A stretch of DNA of 64,000 nucleotides from Streptomyces sp. NBC_00237. Its GTDB lineage: Bacteria > Actinomycetota > Actinomycetes > Streptomycetales > Streptomycetaceae. Of this stretch, positions 17,630-26,884 are shown in pieces; position 1 is the stretch's first letter, and every line of letters begins with the position of its first letter. Both the position numbers and the translations under genes were made by a program. Under the pieces are notes generated by a model that did not search any database, was not told the DNA's origin, and worked only from the letters and a program-made list of their open reading frames with translations. The stretch lies in contig NZ_JAPEMT010000003.1 in the NCBI RefSeq assembly GCF_026342435.1, positions 806,001 through 870,000 of the forward strand, given 5' to 3'.

Positions 17630-18955
17630 GTGTCTCGGACTCCCAACGTACGATTGCGCTCATTACTGGAAGCCGCGGGCTGGAACAACGCACAAGTGGC
17701 CCGGATGGTCGTCGCCATAGCGGCTGAGCACGGCGAACACCTCACCTGCGACCGGTCGACCGTAAGCCGCTGGCTGGCAGGCCACCAGCCGCGCCCGCCC
17801 GTCCCCACCTTCCTCCTGGAAGCGCTGGCACGAGGGGTGGGCGGGGTCGTCACCCCGCAGCAGGCCGGACTCACCCGGGCTCCCACGCCTGCTCTCGACC
17901 ACTCCCTGGGGGTCGACCCTGTGCTCAGACTGACCCAACTCGCCTCGGCCGAACTGGACAGCAGCCGAAGGAAGTTGCTCGGAGCCGCCGCGTTCAGCCT
18001 CACCGCTCTGGCGGTCCCGGCCCTCGCTGCCCCGTCATCGCGCCCGCGACCGCTGAGAAGCCAGGACCAGGATGTGGAGATACAGGCTGCCCAGATGCGG
18101 GCCATGGCCACGATGTTCGCCAACGCGGCCGAGACCCACGGCGGTGGTTGCATACGGGCGCCCCTGGCCGCCTATCTGGCCCATGACGTGTCCCGTTGGC
18201 TCCGTACGCCCATGAGCGACGAGAAGTACCGCCCGCTCTTGTCGGCTGCCGCCCAACTCACCCTCCTGCTGGGCACCATGTGTGTCGACGGCGGCGACCA
18301 CGCGCTGGCCCAGCAGCACCATCGCACCGCGGCAGAGCTGGCTGTCGAGGCGGCGGACCACGGCACTTTGGCGGTGTCCCTGCGGGCAATGGCCACTCAT
18401 GCCTACGAGTTGGGTCACCGTGGCCGGGTCGTGTTGCACCTCATGGAACGGGCGGTGGAGTCCGCCCGCCGTGCCTCCCCTGTCACCCAGGTGTACGTCC
18501 AGGCTCATCTGAGCGTGCTGCAGGCCCACCACGACCGGAGGGAGGCACTGGCCGGACTGGCCCGCACCGAGAGGCTCTACGACCAGTCAGATTCCACGCC
18601 CGGAGCCTTCACGGCCTATCCGCCGGGCGGGCTGCACTACCAACGCGCGCAGGTCCACCTTGCCTTGGGGGACATTCCCCAGGCCGCTGCCGCCCTCAAG
18701 ACGTCCCTGCGGCTACGTACTCCCGCCGAGCACAGGGCAAGCGCTCTGACCCATGCGCGCCTCGCGGAAGTGCTCCTGTGCCAGGGGCACTTGGATGCGG
18801 CGCTCGCGCACTGGGGCGACTTCCTCTCCGCCTACCCCGCTCTGCGTTCGGCCCGGACCACCCAGCGTCTGACCGTCATGCGCCAGCAGCTCCAGCCCTA
18901 CCGGAAGCACAGGCCGGCCGCTGCTCTGCTGAACCGACTGCGAGAACTCACCTGA
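17630..18955 (+). CDS. Helix-turn-helix regulator with TPR region
   Basis: The 441-residue protein has an N-terminal DNA-binding region (RLRSLLEAAGWNNAQVARMV, CDRSTVSRWLAGHQPRPPVP) and a hydrophobic alanine-rich segment (RRKLLGAAAFSLTALAVPAL). A long series of helical repeats follows (MATHAYELGHRGRVVLHLME, GLHYQRAQVHLALGDIPQAA). It is of the same class as the regulator at 783. Its position between the divergent encapsulin operon and the mevalonate operon makes it a candidate controller of either, but this is inferred from location only. Confidence 0.85.
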   Translation: MSRTPNVRLRSLLEAAGWNNAQVARMVVAIAAEHGEHLTCDRSTVSRWLAGHQPRPPVPTFLLEALARGVGGVVTPQQAGLTRAPTPALDHSLGVDPVLRLTQLASAELDSSRRKLLGAAAFSLTALAVPALAAPSSRPRPLRSQDQDVEIQAAQMRAMATMFANAAETHGGGCIRAPLAAYLAHDVSRWLRTPMSDEKYRPLLSAAAQLTLLLGTMCVDGGDHALAQQHHRTAAELAVEAADHGTLAVSLRAMATHAYELGHRGRVVLHLMERAVESARRASPVTQVYVQAHLSVLQAHHDRREALAGLARTERLYDQSDSTPGAFTAYPPGGLHYQRAQVHLALGDIPQAAAALKTSLRLRTPAEHRASALTHARLAEVLLCQGHLDAALAHWGDFLSAYPALRSARTTQRLTVMRQQLQPYRKHRPAAALLNRLRELT

Positions 18956-19789
18956 CGTGATCACCGCCGAGGCGGGGCGACCGAGTCCGGTACGCGATCG
19001 TCCACCGACAGGGGTCACCGAGGAGCGAGTGCTCCCAGGGCGTCCCTGCGAAGTCTTCCCGCGCTGCGTCGGCATGGCCCCGCCCCGCCGGCTCAGCTCT
19101 CCGCGCCTGCCGTCGTGGTGTTCGGCGCGGTGTCCGGCTGCGGGGCCGGGTGAGAAGACCGGCCGGCCAGCGGCGATGCAGACAGGGGGCGCTCGTCGGC
19201 AGGCGGCGAGTGCGGGAACGCGGCGGGCGGTGCGGCCGAAGGCGCTGGGAGGCAGGCAGCGGTCAGCATGGGGTCTTGCATGGGCACCTCGCAGGGATTG
19301 CCGGTCGGAGTCCACTCGCGTGCCGGAGTCCACTCGCGTACCGGACGGTCACGGATGACGCGGAGCCATGCTTGTGCCGCGTGGGCCGTCCCGTAAGCGT
19401 GTGCGTGCTGTGCTCCGTTGGCGCGCCCGGCGCACAGGCGCGCAAGGGTGCACACCCTGGGTGATCGCCGGGGGCGGTTCCGATCGTTTCTCCCGTACGG
19501 ACCGGACGGGTGGAGCCCCGCATCGGTGGTTCACAAGCGCACAACTCATCAACAGGTGCACGCCTCCCACCGGGTGGGCCCCTGGCGCAGTACCGGGGTG
19601 TCGGGCTTCCTTGATATGCGTGCCAGTGATTGACGGCGAGAGGCCGATCACCCTCTGCCACGCGTGCGCCGTCCATCGGACGTGCGACGCAACGGAGCTA
19701 CGGCTGCCGGTGTCGAGGACCCGCTCAAGGGGCCCTCTGGCGCGAAGCCAGGCGCTTCACTGCCCTCATTCGCTCTGTTGGAGTGTCAC
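18956..19789. other. Intergenic region upstream of the KAS III/mevalonate operon (about 830 bp)
   Basis: No supported gene. It contains two near-identical copies of CGAGTCCACTCGCGTGCCGG around 19307-19342, and presumably the operon promoter closer to 19789. Confidence 0.45.
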
Positions 19790-20776
19790 ATGCATCAGCC
19801 TTCGCAGGCGGCCGTTGCCGCAACAGCCGGTGGTACCCAGCCGGGCTCGCGACTGACCGGTCTCGGCGCCTACCGCCCCGAGCGCGTCGTCTCCAACGAA
19901 CAGGCCGCAGTACAGGCGGGTGTGGACCCTGAGTGGATCACCCAGCGTGTGGGCGTGCGGGAACGGCGCCACGCCAACGACAGCGAAACGGTGGTCTCCA
20001 TGGCGGTGGCGGCCGGGAAGGAGGCGCTGGGCGACGCCGGGGCCGCTCCCGCCGATGTCGACGTCGTGGTGCTGGCCACGTGCTCCATGCCTTCGCCGAT
20101 GCCCAACGGGGCCGCTCAGGTGGCCGCGTTCCTGGGCTGTCGAGCCGTTGCCGGTTTTGACTTGAACGCGGCGTGTTCCGGCTTCAGTCACGGCCTGGCG
20201 GTGGCCGACGCGTTGGTACGCGCCGGAACCGCACGCTCCGTGCTGGTGATCGGATCGGAGCGGATGAGCGACTGGGTGACGCCGACCGACCGCAACACCG
20301 GGCCGATCTTCGCCGACGGAGCGGCGGCCGCACTGGTGCAGCCCTCTGCGCTGCCGCACATCTTCCCCGTGGCGTGGGGGAGTGACGGCAGTCAAGCCGA
20401 TCTCATCAAGATCGATGCCACGTCCGGGCACATGGAGATGGCCGGACGCAAGGTGTTCCGCTGGACCACCAGTGCGCTCGCGGGAGTCATGCAGACGGCT
20501 TGCGACCGGGCCGGCCTGAGCCCCGGACACTTGAAGGCGTTGATTCCGCACCAGGCGAACCTCCGCATCCTCGACATCCTCCAGCAGGGCCTCAACGTCG
20601 ATCAGCTGCTGGTTGCCGACGATGTCGTCCAAGCAGGCAACACCTGTGCGGCCTCCGTGCCCCTGGCCTTTCACGCGCTGCGCCAACGCGGGGTGATCAC
20701 CGCCGGAGATCCCGTCCTGCTCTTCGGTTTCGGAGCCGGGCTGACGTACGCGGCACAAGTCGTCCACTGCCCATGA
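19790..20776 (+). CDS. 3-Oxoacyl-ACP synthase III family enzyme (possible acetoacetyl-CoA/ACP synthase)
   Basis: The 328-residue protein has the KAS III triad: C129 in NAACSGFSHG, H254 in IPHQANLRI and N284 in QAGNTCAASV. The ATG at 19790 follows GGAG; the upstream extension lacks support. KAS III enzymes condense an acyl-CoA with malonyl-ACP. In some Streptomyces mevalonate clusters a KAS III homologue (NphT7 type) makes acetoacetyl-CoA from acetyl-CoA and malonyl-CoA. No thiolase is present here, so that role is plausible. The adjacent ACP and the FabH-like PHQANLRI context instead favour an ACP-dependent reaction. Confidence 0.85.
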   Translation: MHQPSQAAVAATAGGTQPGSRLTGLGAYRPERVVSNEQAAVQAGVDPEWITQRVGVRERRHANDSETVVSMAVAAGKEALGDAGAAPADVDVVVLATCSMPSPMPNGAAQVAAFLGCRAVAGFDLNAACSGFSHGLAVADALVRAGTARSVLVIGSERMSDWVTPTDRNTGPIFADGAAAALVQPSALPHIFPVAWGSDGSQADLIKIDATSGHMEMAGRKVFRWTTSALAGVMQTACDRAGLSPGHLKALIPHQANLRILDILQQGLNVDQLLVADDVVQAGNTCAASVPLAFHALRQRGVITAGDPVLLFGFGAGLTYAAQVVHCP

Positions 20777-20864
20777 CCAGCCCACCCTGCCGGTCCACCG
20801 TGCCCGTCCACCGTGCCTGCCGTGCCTTCGGGAACGGCGTGAACCACTGCCAAGGGAGAACACC

Positions 20865-21107
20865 ATGAGTACGCACACGTCCACACTGGCCCTGGTCCAG
20901 CGTCTCGTCGCGGTGATCGCCGAACGCCCGGAGGCAGACATCCTGCCCGCTGACCGGCTCGTGGAGGACCTGAACCTCGACTCCCTCCAGATCACCGAAC
21001 TCGCCCAGAAGCTGGAGAGCGAGACGGGCAAGTCCATCGACGAGGACCTGCTGAACGCGGACGGCACCACCGTTGCCCGGTGCGCCGACATCACCGACGC
21101 GGCCTGA
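20865..21107 (+). CDS. Acyl carrier protein (second)
   Basis: The 80-residue ACP has its pantetheine serine at S40 in EDLNLDSLQITELAQKLE. It lies 88 bases downstream of the KAS III gene and upstream of the mevalonate genes. Its sequence differs clearly from the ACP at 9441, so the two are not a recent duplication. It is the likely partner of the adjacent KAS III. An ACP in a mevalonate operon is unusual. Confidence 0.9.
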   Translation: MSTHTSTLALVQRLVAVIAERPEADILPADRLVEDLNLDSLQITELAQKLESETGKSIDEDLLNADGTTVARCADITDAA

Positions 21108-21431
21108 CAGCCGAGTCCCGGGGCGCCCGATTCGCCGTCCCGATTCCTCGCCGGGCGCTCTGACCGGAGCGCCGGGCGCAGGTCGCCTCGCCGGCCGGCG
21201 CCTTCGTACGCCCAGCCTGCGGCATCCACCCCCAGCACAGAGGAGTTGCGAGCCGTGCCCCTCCCCGTTCCTCCACCCGGCGTGGCCGACTTCCACACCT
21301 GCGCCGAGATCGCCTGCGACATCTACCGGGCGGCCCGCCTCGCGGCAACAGCTCGATTCCCGCACCACAGTCCTCTCGCACCGGGCTGCCTCGATCAGCC
21401 GTGCCCAGACGCCGAGCAAGGTCTTCCGCAC

Positions 21432-22478
21432 ATGACACACGACTCGCGCGAGTCCGCCCATGACATGCCCGCCCTCACCCCCATCAGGCCACCGCGGAGC
21501 AACGACGCCGCTGACCCCGGTGGTCGTGCTCACGGCAAGGTGATCCTGCTCGGGGAGCACGCCGTGGTCTACGGTGCTCCCGCCATCGCCTTGCCCGTGC
21601 CGAGCGCACAGTGCCGTGCCCTTGCCGTGCCCGTCGAAGGCAGCGAACGCGGACTCGTGAGTTTTCGCGTCGGCCAGTACGTGACGTCCCCACCGGCTTC
21701 CGCGGCGAGGGCACCGGACATCGAGCCCCCGCAGGCGTTTCGGGCGCTGGTGGACGCGGCCCTGGGCGCTGCGGCGACCCATCAGGTGCGGGGAGTGGAC
21801 CTCTACGTGGAGAGCAACATTCCGCCCGGCCGCGGCCTGGGTTCCAGCGCCGCCTGCGCACGGGCGGTGACCGAGGCCCTCGACCAGCTGCTGCAACTGC
21901 ACCTGAGCCCCTCCGCCGTCTACCAGTTGGTGCAGCTGGCGGAGACAGCGGCCCACGGCCGCGCCAGCGGTATCGACGCCCATGCCACGGGCAGCCCGTA
22001 CCCGCTCCTCTTCAAGGACGGTCTGACGAGCACCCCCACCGTCGCACGTCAGGCGTGGGTGGTGGTGGCCGACAGCGGGACGTCGAGCAGCACCCGACAG
22101 GCCGTGGAGATGCTGGCCGAGGTCTTCGCCCGGGACCCGTCCCGCCGGCGTGCCTTCGTCGAACACTCCAGGACCCTCACCGAGGAAGCCCTCGACGGGC
22201 TGGCCACCGGTGACGTGCGGGGTGTGGGCGAGCTGTTGACCGCTGCCCACCGCAGGCTGAGGACGCTGGGCCTGGTGACGGAGCAGGTTCACGCGTTGGT
22301 GAAGGAGGCTCAGGCCGCCGGTGCGCTGGGCGGCAAGATGACGGGCGGCGGCCTGGGCGGCTGCGCCATCGCCCTGTGCGACTCAGCAGCCGGTGCCACA
22401 GCCGTAGCCGTGCGGCTGCGTGCCCACGGTGCTGTACGCACCTGGATCGTCCCGCTCGCACAGGGGGCCACGGCATGA
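21432..22478 (+). CDS. mvk: Mevalonate kinase
   Basis: This GHMP kinase has the N-terminal AHGKVILLGEHAVVYGAPAI and the ATP-binding loop IPPGRGLGSSAACARA. It also has the catalytic region HGRASGIDAHATGS and the C-terminal GGKMTGGGLGGCAIAL. It phosphorylates mevalonate. The chosen ATG gives 348 residues, close to the family length. A GTG at 21255 in the same frame has a better ribosome site (AGAGGAG) and would add 59 residues, so the true start is uncertain. The stop overlaps the next ATG (ATGA). Confidence 0.92.
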   Translation: MTHDSRESAHDMPALTPIRPPRSNDAADPGGRAHGKVILLGEHAVVYGAPAIALPVPSAQCRALAVPVEGSERGLVSFRVGQYVTSPPASAARAPDIEPPQAFRALVDAALGAAATHQVRGVDLYVESNIPPGRGLGSSAACARAVTEALDQLLQLHLSPSAVYQLVQLAETAAHGRASGIDAHATGSPYPLLFKDGLTSTPTVARQAWVVVADSGTSSSTRQAVEMLAEVFARDPSRRRAFVEHSRTLTEEALDGLATGDVRGVGELLTAAHRRLRTLGLVTEQVHALVKEAQAAGALGGKMTGGGLGGCAIALCDSAAGATAVAVRLRAHGAVRTWIVPLAQGATA

Positions 22479-23485
22479 GTACCTCTCCCATGGAAGCGAC
22501 GGCCGTCGCCCACCCCAACATCGCCTTGGCCAAGTACTGGGGCAAGCGGGACGAGGCGCTGGTCATCCCGTGTGCGGACAGTCTGTCCATGACCTTGGAC
22601 GTCTACCCCACGACGACGAAGGTCCGGCTTCGCCCCGGTGCGGTCGACGACGTCGTACTCATCGACGGCGAGGTGGCGCAGGGCGAGAGCAGAAGGCGGG
22701 TGGCCCGCTTCCTCGACCTGGTGCGGCGGAACTCCACGGTCCCGCACCCGGTGGCAGTGGACACCCGCAACACCGTTCCGGTCGGTGCCGGGCTCGCTTC
22801 CTCGGCGGCGGGATTCGCCGCGCTCTCGCTCGCCGCCGCCACCGTCTACCGGCTCGACCTCGACGCGATGGCACTGTCACGGCTGGCACGTCGCGGCTCG
22901 GGATCAGCCGCACGTTCGATCTTCGGGGGCTTCGTCCACTGGCATGCGGGAGACGCAGACGCTCCCGATCCGGATCTGGCCTCCTACGCCGAGCCCGTGA
23001 CCGGTGTGCGGCTGGACGCGGCGCTGATCGTCGTCCTGGTGGAACGCGGCCCCAAACCCGTCTCCAGCAGAGAGGCCATGCGCCGGACCCAGGCCACGTC
23101 GCCCGCCTACGCCGACTGGCTCGCCACCACCCACACCGACGTTCCCCTCCTGCGCAAGGCCCTCGTCGCGGGGGACCTGGAAACCGTGGGCCGCATATCC
23201 GAGCGCAACGCCCTGGGCATGCACCTCACGATGGAGGCCGCCGTGCCGCCGGTCGTCTACCGCACTCCCGCATCCCACCGCGTGCTCGCCCACGTGAGCC
23301 GGCTACGGGACTCCGGGGAGCGGGTGTGGGCAACGATGGACGCCGGACCCAACGTCAAGGTGCTGTGCCCCGCGACCGAGGCCGTACGACTGGCAGATCG
23401 GCTGCGCGCGGCCACCGGCTGTCCCACGCTCGTCGCACGGGTCGGTCCCGGTACCACCTTGCGACAGAAGCGAGCAGGCTCATGA
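22475..23485 (+). CDS. mvaD: Diphosphomevalonate decarboxylase
   Basis: The 336-residue protein begins with the family signature AHPNIALAKYWGKRDEALVI. It has the ATP-binding loop PVGAGLASSAAGFAAL and RGSGSAARSIFGGFVHW, and ends with the substrate-site region VWATMDAGPNVKVL. It converts mevalonate diphosphate to IPP with ATP. Start and stop overlap both neighbours by ATGA, so it sits in the middle of a strictly coupled operon. Confidence 0.95.
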   Translation: MSTSPMEATAVAHPNIALAKYWGKRDEALVIPCADSLSMTLDVYPTTTKVRLRPGAVDDVVLIDGEVAQGESRRRVARFLDLVRRNSTVPHPVAVDTRNTVPVGAGLASSAAGFAALSLAAATVYRLDLDAMALSRLARRGSGSAARSIFGGFVHWHAGDADAPDPDLASYAEPVTGVRLDAALIVVLVERGPKPVSSREAMRRTQATSPAYADWLATTHTDVPLLRKALVAGDLETVGRISERNALGMHLTMEAAVPPVVYRTPASHRVLAHVSRLRDSGERVWATMDAGPNVKVLCPATEAVRLADRLRAATGCPTLVARVGPGTTLRQKRAGS

Positions 23486-24684
23486 ACTCAGTGAACCCCA
23501 CAGCCGTGACCGCCAGGGCTCCGGGCAAGCTGATGATCGCCGGCGAGTACGCGGTCCTGACCCCGGGCCGACCCGCGATCGTCGCCGCCGTCGACCGGTA
23601 CGTCTCCGTCACCGCCACCCCGTGCACCACCGGTGGCGACGTGGAACTGGTCACCGATCTCCTCTCCCACCCGGTTCCGCTGCGCCGTACCGCAACAGGA
23701 CTGCGGACCCTCCTCGACCGGGACCGGGAGCACCTGACCGGGGCGCTGGAGCGCCTGGTCGCCGTCGTGCACCTCATCGACGGGCTGAGGGCCGAACTCG
23801 GCATGGAACCCGTACGGGTGCGGCTGGCGGTGCGCAGCGCCCTGCACGAAGCCGGGACGAAGATCGGGCTGGGTTCCAGCGGGGCGGTCACCGCTGCCGC
23901 CGTACACGCCCTGACCCGGTTCACGGGCATGCCGCTGGCCGCCGAAGTGCGGTTCAGGCTCGCCCTGCTGGCCAGCATCACCGTCGATGCCGCCCCCTCC
24001 GGAGCCGACGTGGCGGCCAGCGTCTGGCACGGCTGGATCTGCTACAGCCCGCCGGACCGCACCGCGCTGCTCCACTCCCTGCGACGGCAGGGCGTCGTAC
24101 GCACGCTGTGCGCACCCTGGTCGGGCTGGGCCGTCCAGGCCCTGCCCCCGCCCGCAGATCTGACGCTGATGGCGGGGTGGACCGGCTCTCCCGCCTCCAC
24201 GTCCGGCAAGGTGAGCGAGCTGCGCACCCTCGGATGGTGGAAGTCCCGGGCGCATCACGACTTCCTGGCCCGGAGCGGCGGGGTGGTCAGCGCCATGGGC
24301 AGCGCTCTCGAGCAACGCGAGCCGCAGTTGCTGTTGAACGCCCTCGACCGGGCCGGTGCCCTGCTGGCCGACCTCGACGGGGAGACCGGGCTGAACATCT
24401 ACACCGACCGGCTGACCGCACTGTGCCGCACCGCACGGCAGTGCGGGGCAGTGGCCAAACCCTCCGGTGCCGGAGGCGGAGACTGCGGCATCGCGCTCCT
24501 GTCCTCTCGCGTATGTCCGGATGCGTTGCGGCACCGGTGGTCATCCGAGGGCATCACACCGCTCGTCCTGTCCACCGCGCCCCCGCCCACGGCGGAAGCC
24601 GGGCCGCCGCAGCGGGTCGGCCCGCAGGCTCCCGACTACCTGCGCGGCGCGCTGACCCCACTGATCGAAAGGGCTCCACGGTGA
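23482..24684 (+). CDS. mvaK2: Phosphomevalonate kinase
   Basis: This 400-residue GHMP kinase has ARAPGKLMIAGEYAVLTPGR at the N-terminus, the phosphate loop TKIGLGSSGAVTAAAVHAL, and the late motif KPSGAGGGDCGIALL. It phosphorylates 5-phosphomevalonate to the diphosphate. The ATG overlaps the decarboxylase stop, and its own TGA lies within the GTG start of the isomerase. Confidence 0.94.
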   Translation: MNSVNPTAVTARAPGKLMIAGEYAVLTPGRPAIVAAVDRYVSVTATPCTTGGDVELVTDLLSHPVPLRRTATGLRTLLDRDREHLTGALERLVAVVHLIDGLRAELGMEPVRVRLAVRSALHEAGTKIGLGSSGAVTAAAVHALTRFTGMPLAAEVRFRLALLASITVDAAPSGADVAASVWHGWICYSPPDRTALLHSLRRQGVVRTLCAPWSGWAVQALPPPADLTLMAGWTGSPASTSGKVSELRTLGWWKSRAHHDFLARSGGVVSAMGSALEQREPQLLLNALDRAGALLADLDGETGLNIYTDRLTALCRTARQCGAVAKPSGAGGGDCGIALLSSRVCPDALRHRWSSEGITPLVLSTAPPPTAEAGPPQRVGPQAPDYLRGALTPLIERAPR

Positions 24685-25781
24685 ACGCATCCCGCAAGGA
24701 CGACCACGTGCGTCTGGCGCTGGCCCAGCATGCCCGCAACTCCGCGTCCGATGGCACCAGTCCCGATTCTGGCACTGGTCCTGGTTCCCACGGCAGGGCG
24801 AACCAGTTCGACGACGTTCACTTCGTGCACCACGCCCTCGCGGGCACGGACCGGGAGAAGGTCAGCCTCGTCACCGAATTCGCGGGTATGACCTGGCCGG
24901 TGCCGCTCTACATCAACGCGATGACCGGAGGCAGCGTCAAGACCGGTGAGATCAACCGCGACCTGGCCGTCGCCGCCCGGGAAACCGGGCTGCCGATGGC
25001 CACCGGCTCCATGAGCCCGTACCTCAAGGACCCCGCCACGGCGGACACCTTCGCGACCGTACGGCACCACCATCCGCACGGCTTCGTCATGGCCAACATC
25101 AACGCCCTCGCCACACCGGAACAGGCCCGGCGGGCCGTCGGCCTCCTGGAGGCCGACGCACTGCAGATCCACCTCAACACGGTGCAGGAGACGGTCATGC
25201 CGGAAGGCGACCGGTCCTTCGGCTCCTGGCCCGCCAACATCGAGGCGGTCGTCGCCGCCGTGGACGTGCCCGTCATCGTCAAGGAGGTCGGCTTCGGCCT
25301 CAGCGGTCGCACCGTCCGCCTGCTGGCCGGGCTGGGCGTGGCTGTTGCCGATGTGGCCGGGAGCGGCGGCACCAACTTCGCCGTCATCGAGAACACCCGC
25401 CGTGAACACGCGGACTTCGCCTTCCTCGAAGGCTGGGGTCTGAGTACGCCCGCGGCGCTCCTGGACGCGCGGGGGAGTGGTCTGCCGCTGCTCGCCTCCG
25501 GAGGCGTCCGGCATCCTCTGGACGTCGTACGCGCACTCGCTTTGGGCGCGCACGCGGCGGGCGTCTCCGGGCTTTTCCTCAGCACGCTGCGACGCGACGG
25601 CCTCGACGCTCTCGTCACCCGGATTCATCAGTGGCTGGAGCACATCACAGCCCTCATGACCCTCCTGGGAGCTCGGACACCTGGCGACCTGAAGTCCAGT
25701 GACCTCGTGCTCACCGGCGACCTGAACAACTTCCGTACGCAGCGTCGCCCAGCGCCGTTTGCCCCGCCGAAGGGAACATGA
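24681..25781 (+). CDS. fni: Type 2 isopentenyl-diphosphate delta-isomerase (FMN-dependent)
   Basis: The 366-residue TIM-barrel flavoprotein carries the type 2 motifs: RKDDHVRLAL, YINAMTGGS, ALQIHLNTVQETVMPEGDR, PVIVKEVGFGLS, DVAGSGGTNFAVIE and LLASGGVRHPLDV. It interconverts IPP and DMAPP using reduced FMN. The start is GTG at 24681, overlapping the previous stop. Its presence in the operon supplies DMAPP for prenyl transfer. Confidence 0.95.
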   Translation: MNASRKDDHVRLALAQHARNSASDGTSPDSGTGPGSHGRANQFDDVHFVHHALAGTDREKVSLVTEFAGMTWPVPLYINAMTGGSVKTGEINRDLAVAARETGLPMATGSMSPYLKDPATADTFATVRHHHPHGFVMANINALATPEQARRAVGLLEADALQIHLNTVQETVMPEGDRSFGSWPANIEAVVAAVDVPVIVKEVGFGLSGRTVRLLAGLGVAVADVAGSGGTNFAVIENTRREHADFAFLEGWGLSTPAALLDARGSGLPLLASGGVRHPLDVVRALALGAHAAGVSGLFLSTLRRDGLDALVTRIHQWLEHITALMTLLGARTPGDLKSSDLVLTGDLNNFRTQRRPAPFAPPKGT

Positions 25782-26884
25782 TGACCGCATCCACCGCGCC
25801 TGCGAGTTCCGTACCCCCGCAGCACCGTGCACCGGCGGGGGCCTTCGCACCGGTTCCCCTGCGCTGGGTCGGCCCGCTGAGGGTCTCCGGCAATGCCGCC
25901 GAAGGTGACATCGAAGTCCCCCTGGCCACCTACGAGTCGCCCTTGTGGCCCTCGGTGGGGCGCGGCGCCCGCGTCTCCCGGCAGGTGGACGGCGGCATCA
26001 CGGCCACGCTGGTCGACGACCGCATGACCCGTTCCGTCCTGATCGAGACAGCGGATGCCGCTGCCGCCCTGGCAGCAGTACGTTCCGTCGACGACCGTCT
26101 CGACGACCTGCGTGCGCTCACCCGCACCACCAGTCGCTTCGCCCGCCTCCTGGCAGTGCGGCACGAGATCTGCGGCCCGTTGCTCTTCCTGCGCTTCGAG
26201 TTCACGACGGGTGACGCCGCCGGCCACAACATGGCTACCCTCGCTGCGGACAGACTCCTGGCCCACTTGCTGGAGACGGTTCCCGGCACCCGCTACGGCT
26301 CGATCTCCGCGAACTACTGCACTGACAAGAAGGCATCCGCCGTCAACGGAATCCTCGGCCGCGGCAAGAACGTCACTGCCGACATCCTCATACCCCGGCA
26401 GACCGTCACCGGCCTCCTGCACACCACCGCCGCACGCATCGAGCACCTCAACGTCAGCAAGAACCTGGTCGGTACCGTGCTGGCGGGCGGCATCCGTACC
26501 GCCAACGCCCACTACGCCAACATGCTCCTCGGGTTCTACCTGGCCACCGGTCAGGACGCCGCCAACATCGTCGAGGGCTCCCAGGGAATCACCTGCGCCC
26601 AGGACCGCGACGGTGACCTGTACTTCTCCTGCACCCTGCCCAACCTGATCGTCGGCACCACCGGCAACGGCAAGCACCTCCCTGCCGCCGAGGACGCGCT
26701 CAGGCGCCTGGGCTGCCGCGAAGAGCGCCCCGTCGGAGACAACGCCCGGCGGCTGGCGGCCCTCGCCGCCGCGACGGTCCTCTGCGGCGAGCTGTCACTG
26801 ATGGCCGCCCAGACCAACCCCGGCGAACTGATGAAGGCCCACACCCGGATCGAACGCGGCGGCGGAGACCCTCATGCCCACTGA
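25778..26884 (+). CDS. hmgr: Hydroxymethylglutaryl-CoA reductase
   Basis: This is the soluble 368-residue form. It shows PLATYESPLWPSVGRGARVS (catalytic glutamate region), GHNMATLAADRLLA, SANYCTDKKASAVNGILGRG with the catalytic lysine, VSKNLVGTVLAGGIRTANAH, and GLPAAED-like GKHLPAAEDAL. It reduces HMG-CoA to mevalonate with NADPH, usually the rate-controlling step. There is no membrane segment. It overlaps the isomerase stop (ATGA) at its start and the synthase gene by 11 bases at its end. Confidence 0.95.
   Translation: MMTASTAPASSVPPQHRAPAGAFAPVPLRWVGPLRVSGNAAEGDIEVPLATYESPLWPSVGRGARVSRQVDGGITATLVDDRMTRSVLIETADAAAALAAVRSVDDRLDDLRALTRTTSRFARLLAVRHEICGPLLFLRFEFTTGDAAGHNMATLAADRLLAHLLETVPGTRYGSISANYCTDKKASAVNGILGRGKNVTADILIPRQTVTGLLHTTAARIEHLNVSKNLVGTVLAGGIRTANAHYANMLLGFYLATGQDAANIVEGSQGITCAQDRDGDLYFSCTLPNLIVGTTGNGKHLPAAEDALRRLGCREERPVGDNARRLAALAAATVLCGELSLMAAQTNPGELMKAHTRIERGGGDPHAH

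Noticed and set aside
20697..22292. A 531-codon minus-strand open frame
   Set aside because: Antisense to the KAS III, ACP and mevalonate kinase genes; composition is shadow-like.
22420..24684. A 754-codon open frame
   Set aside because: Residues before ATG 23482 are the shadow of the decarboxylase gene (arginine/proline-rich); the true phosphomevalonate kinase starts at 23482.
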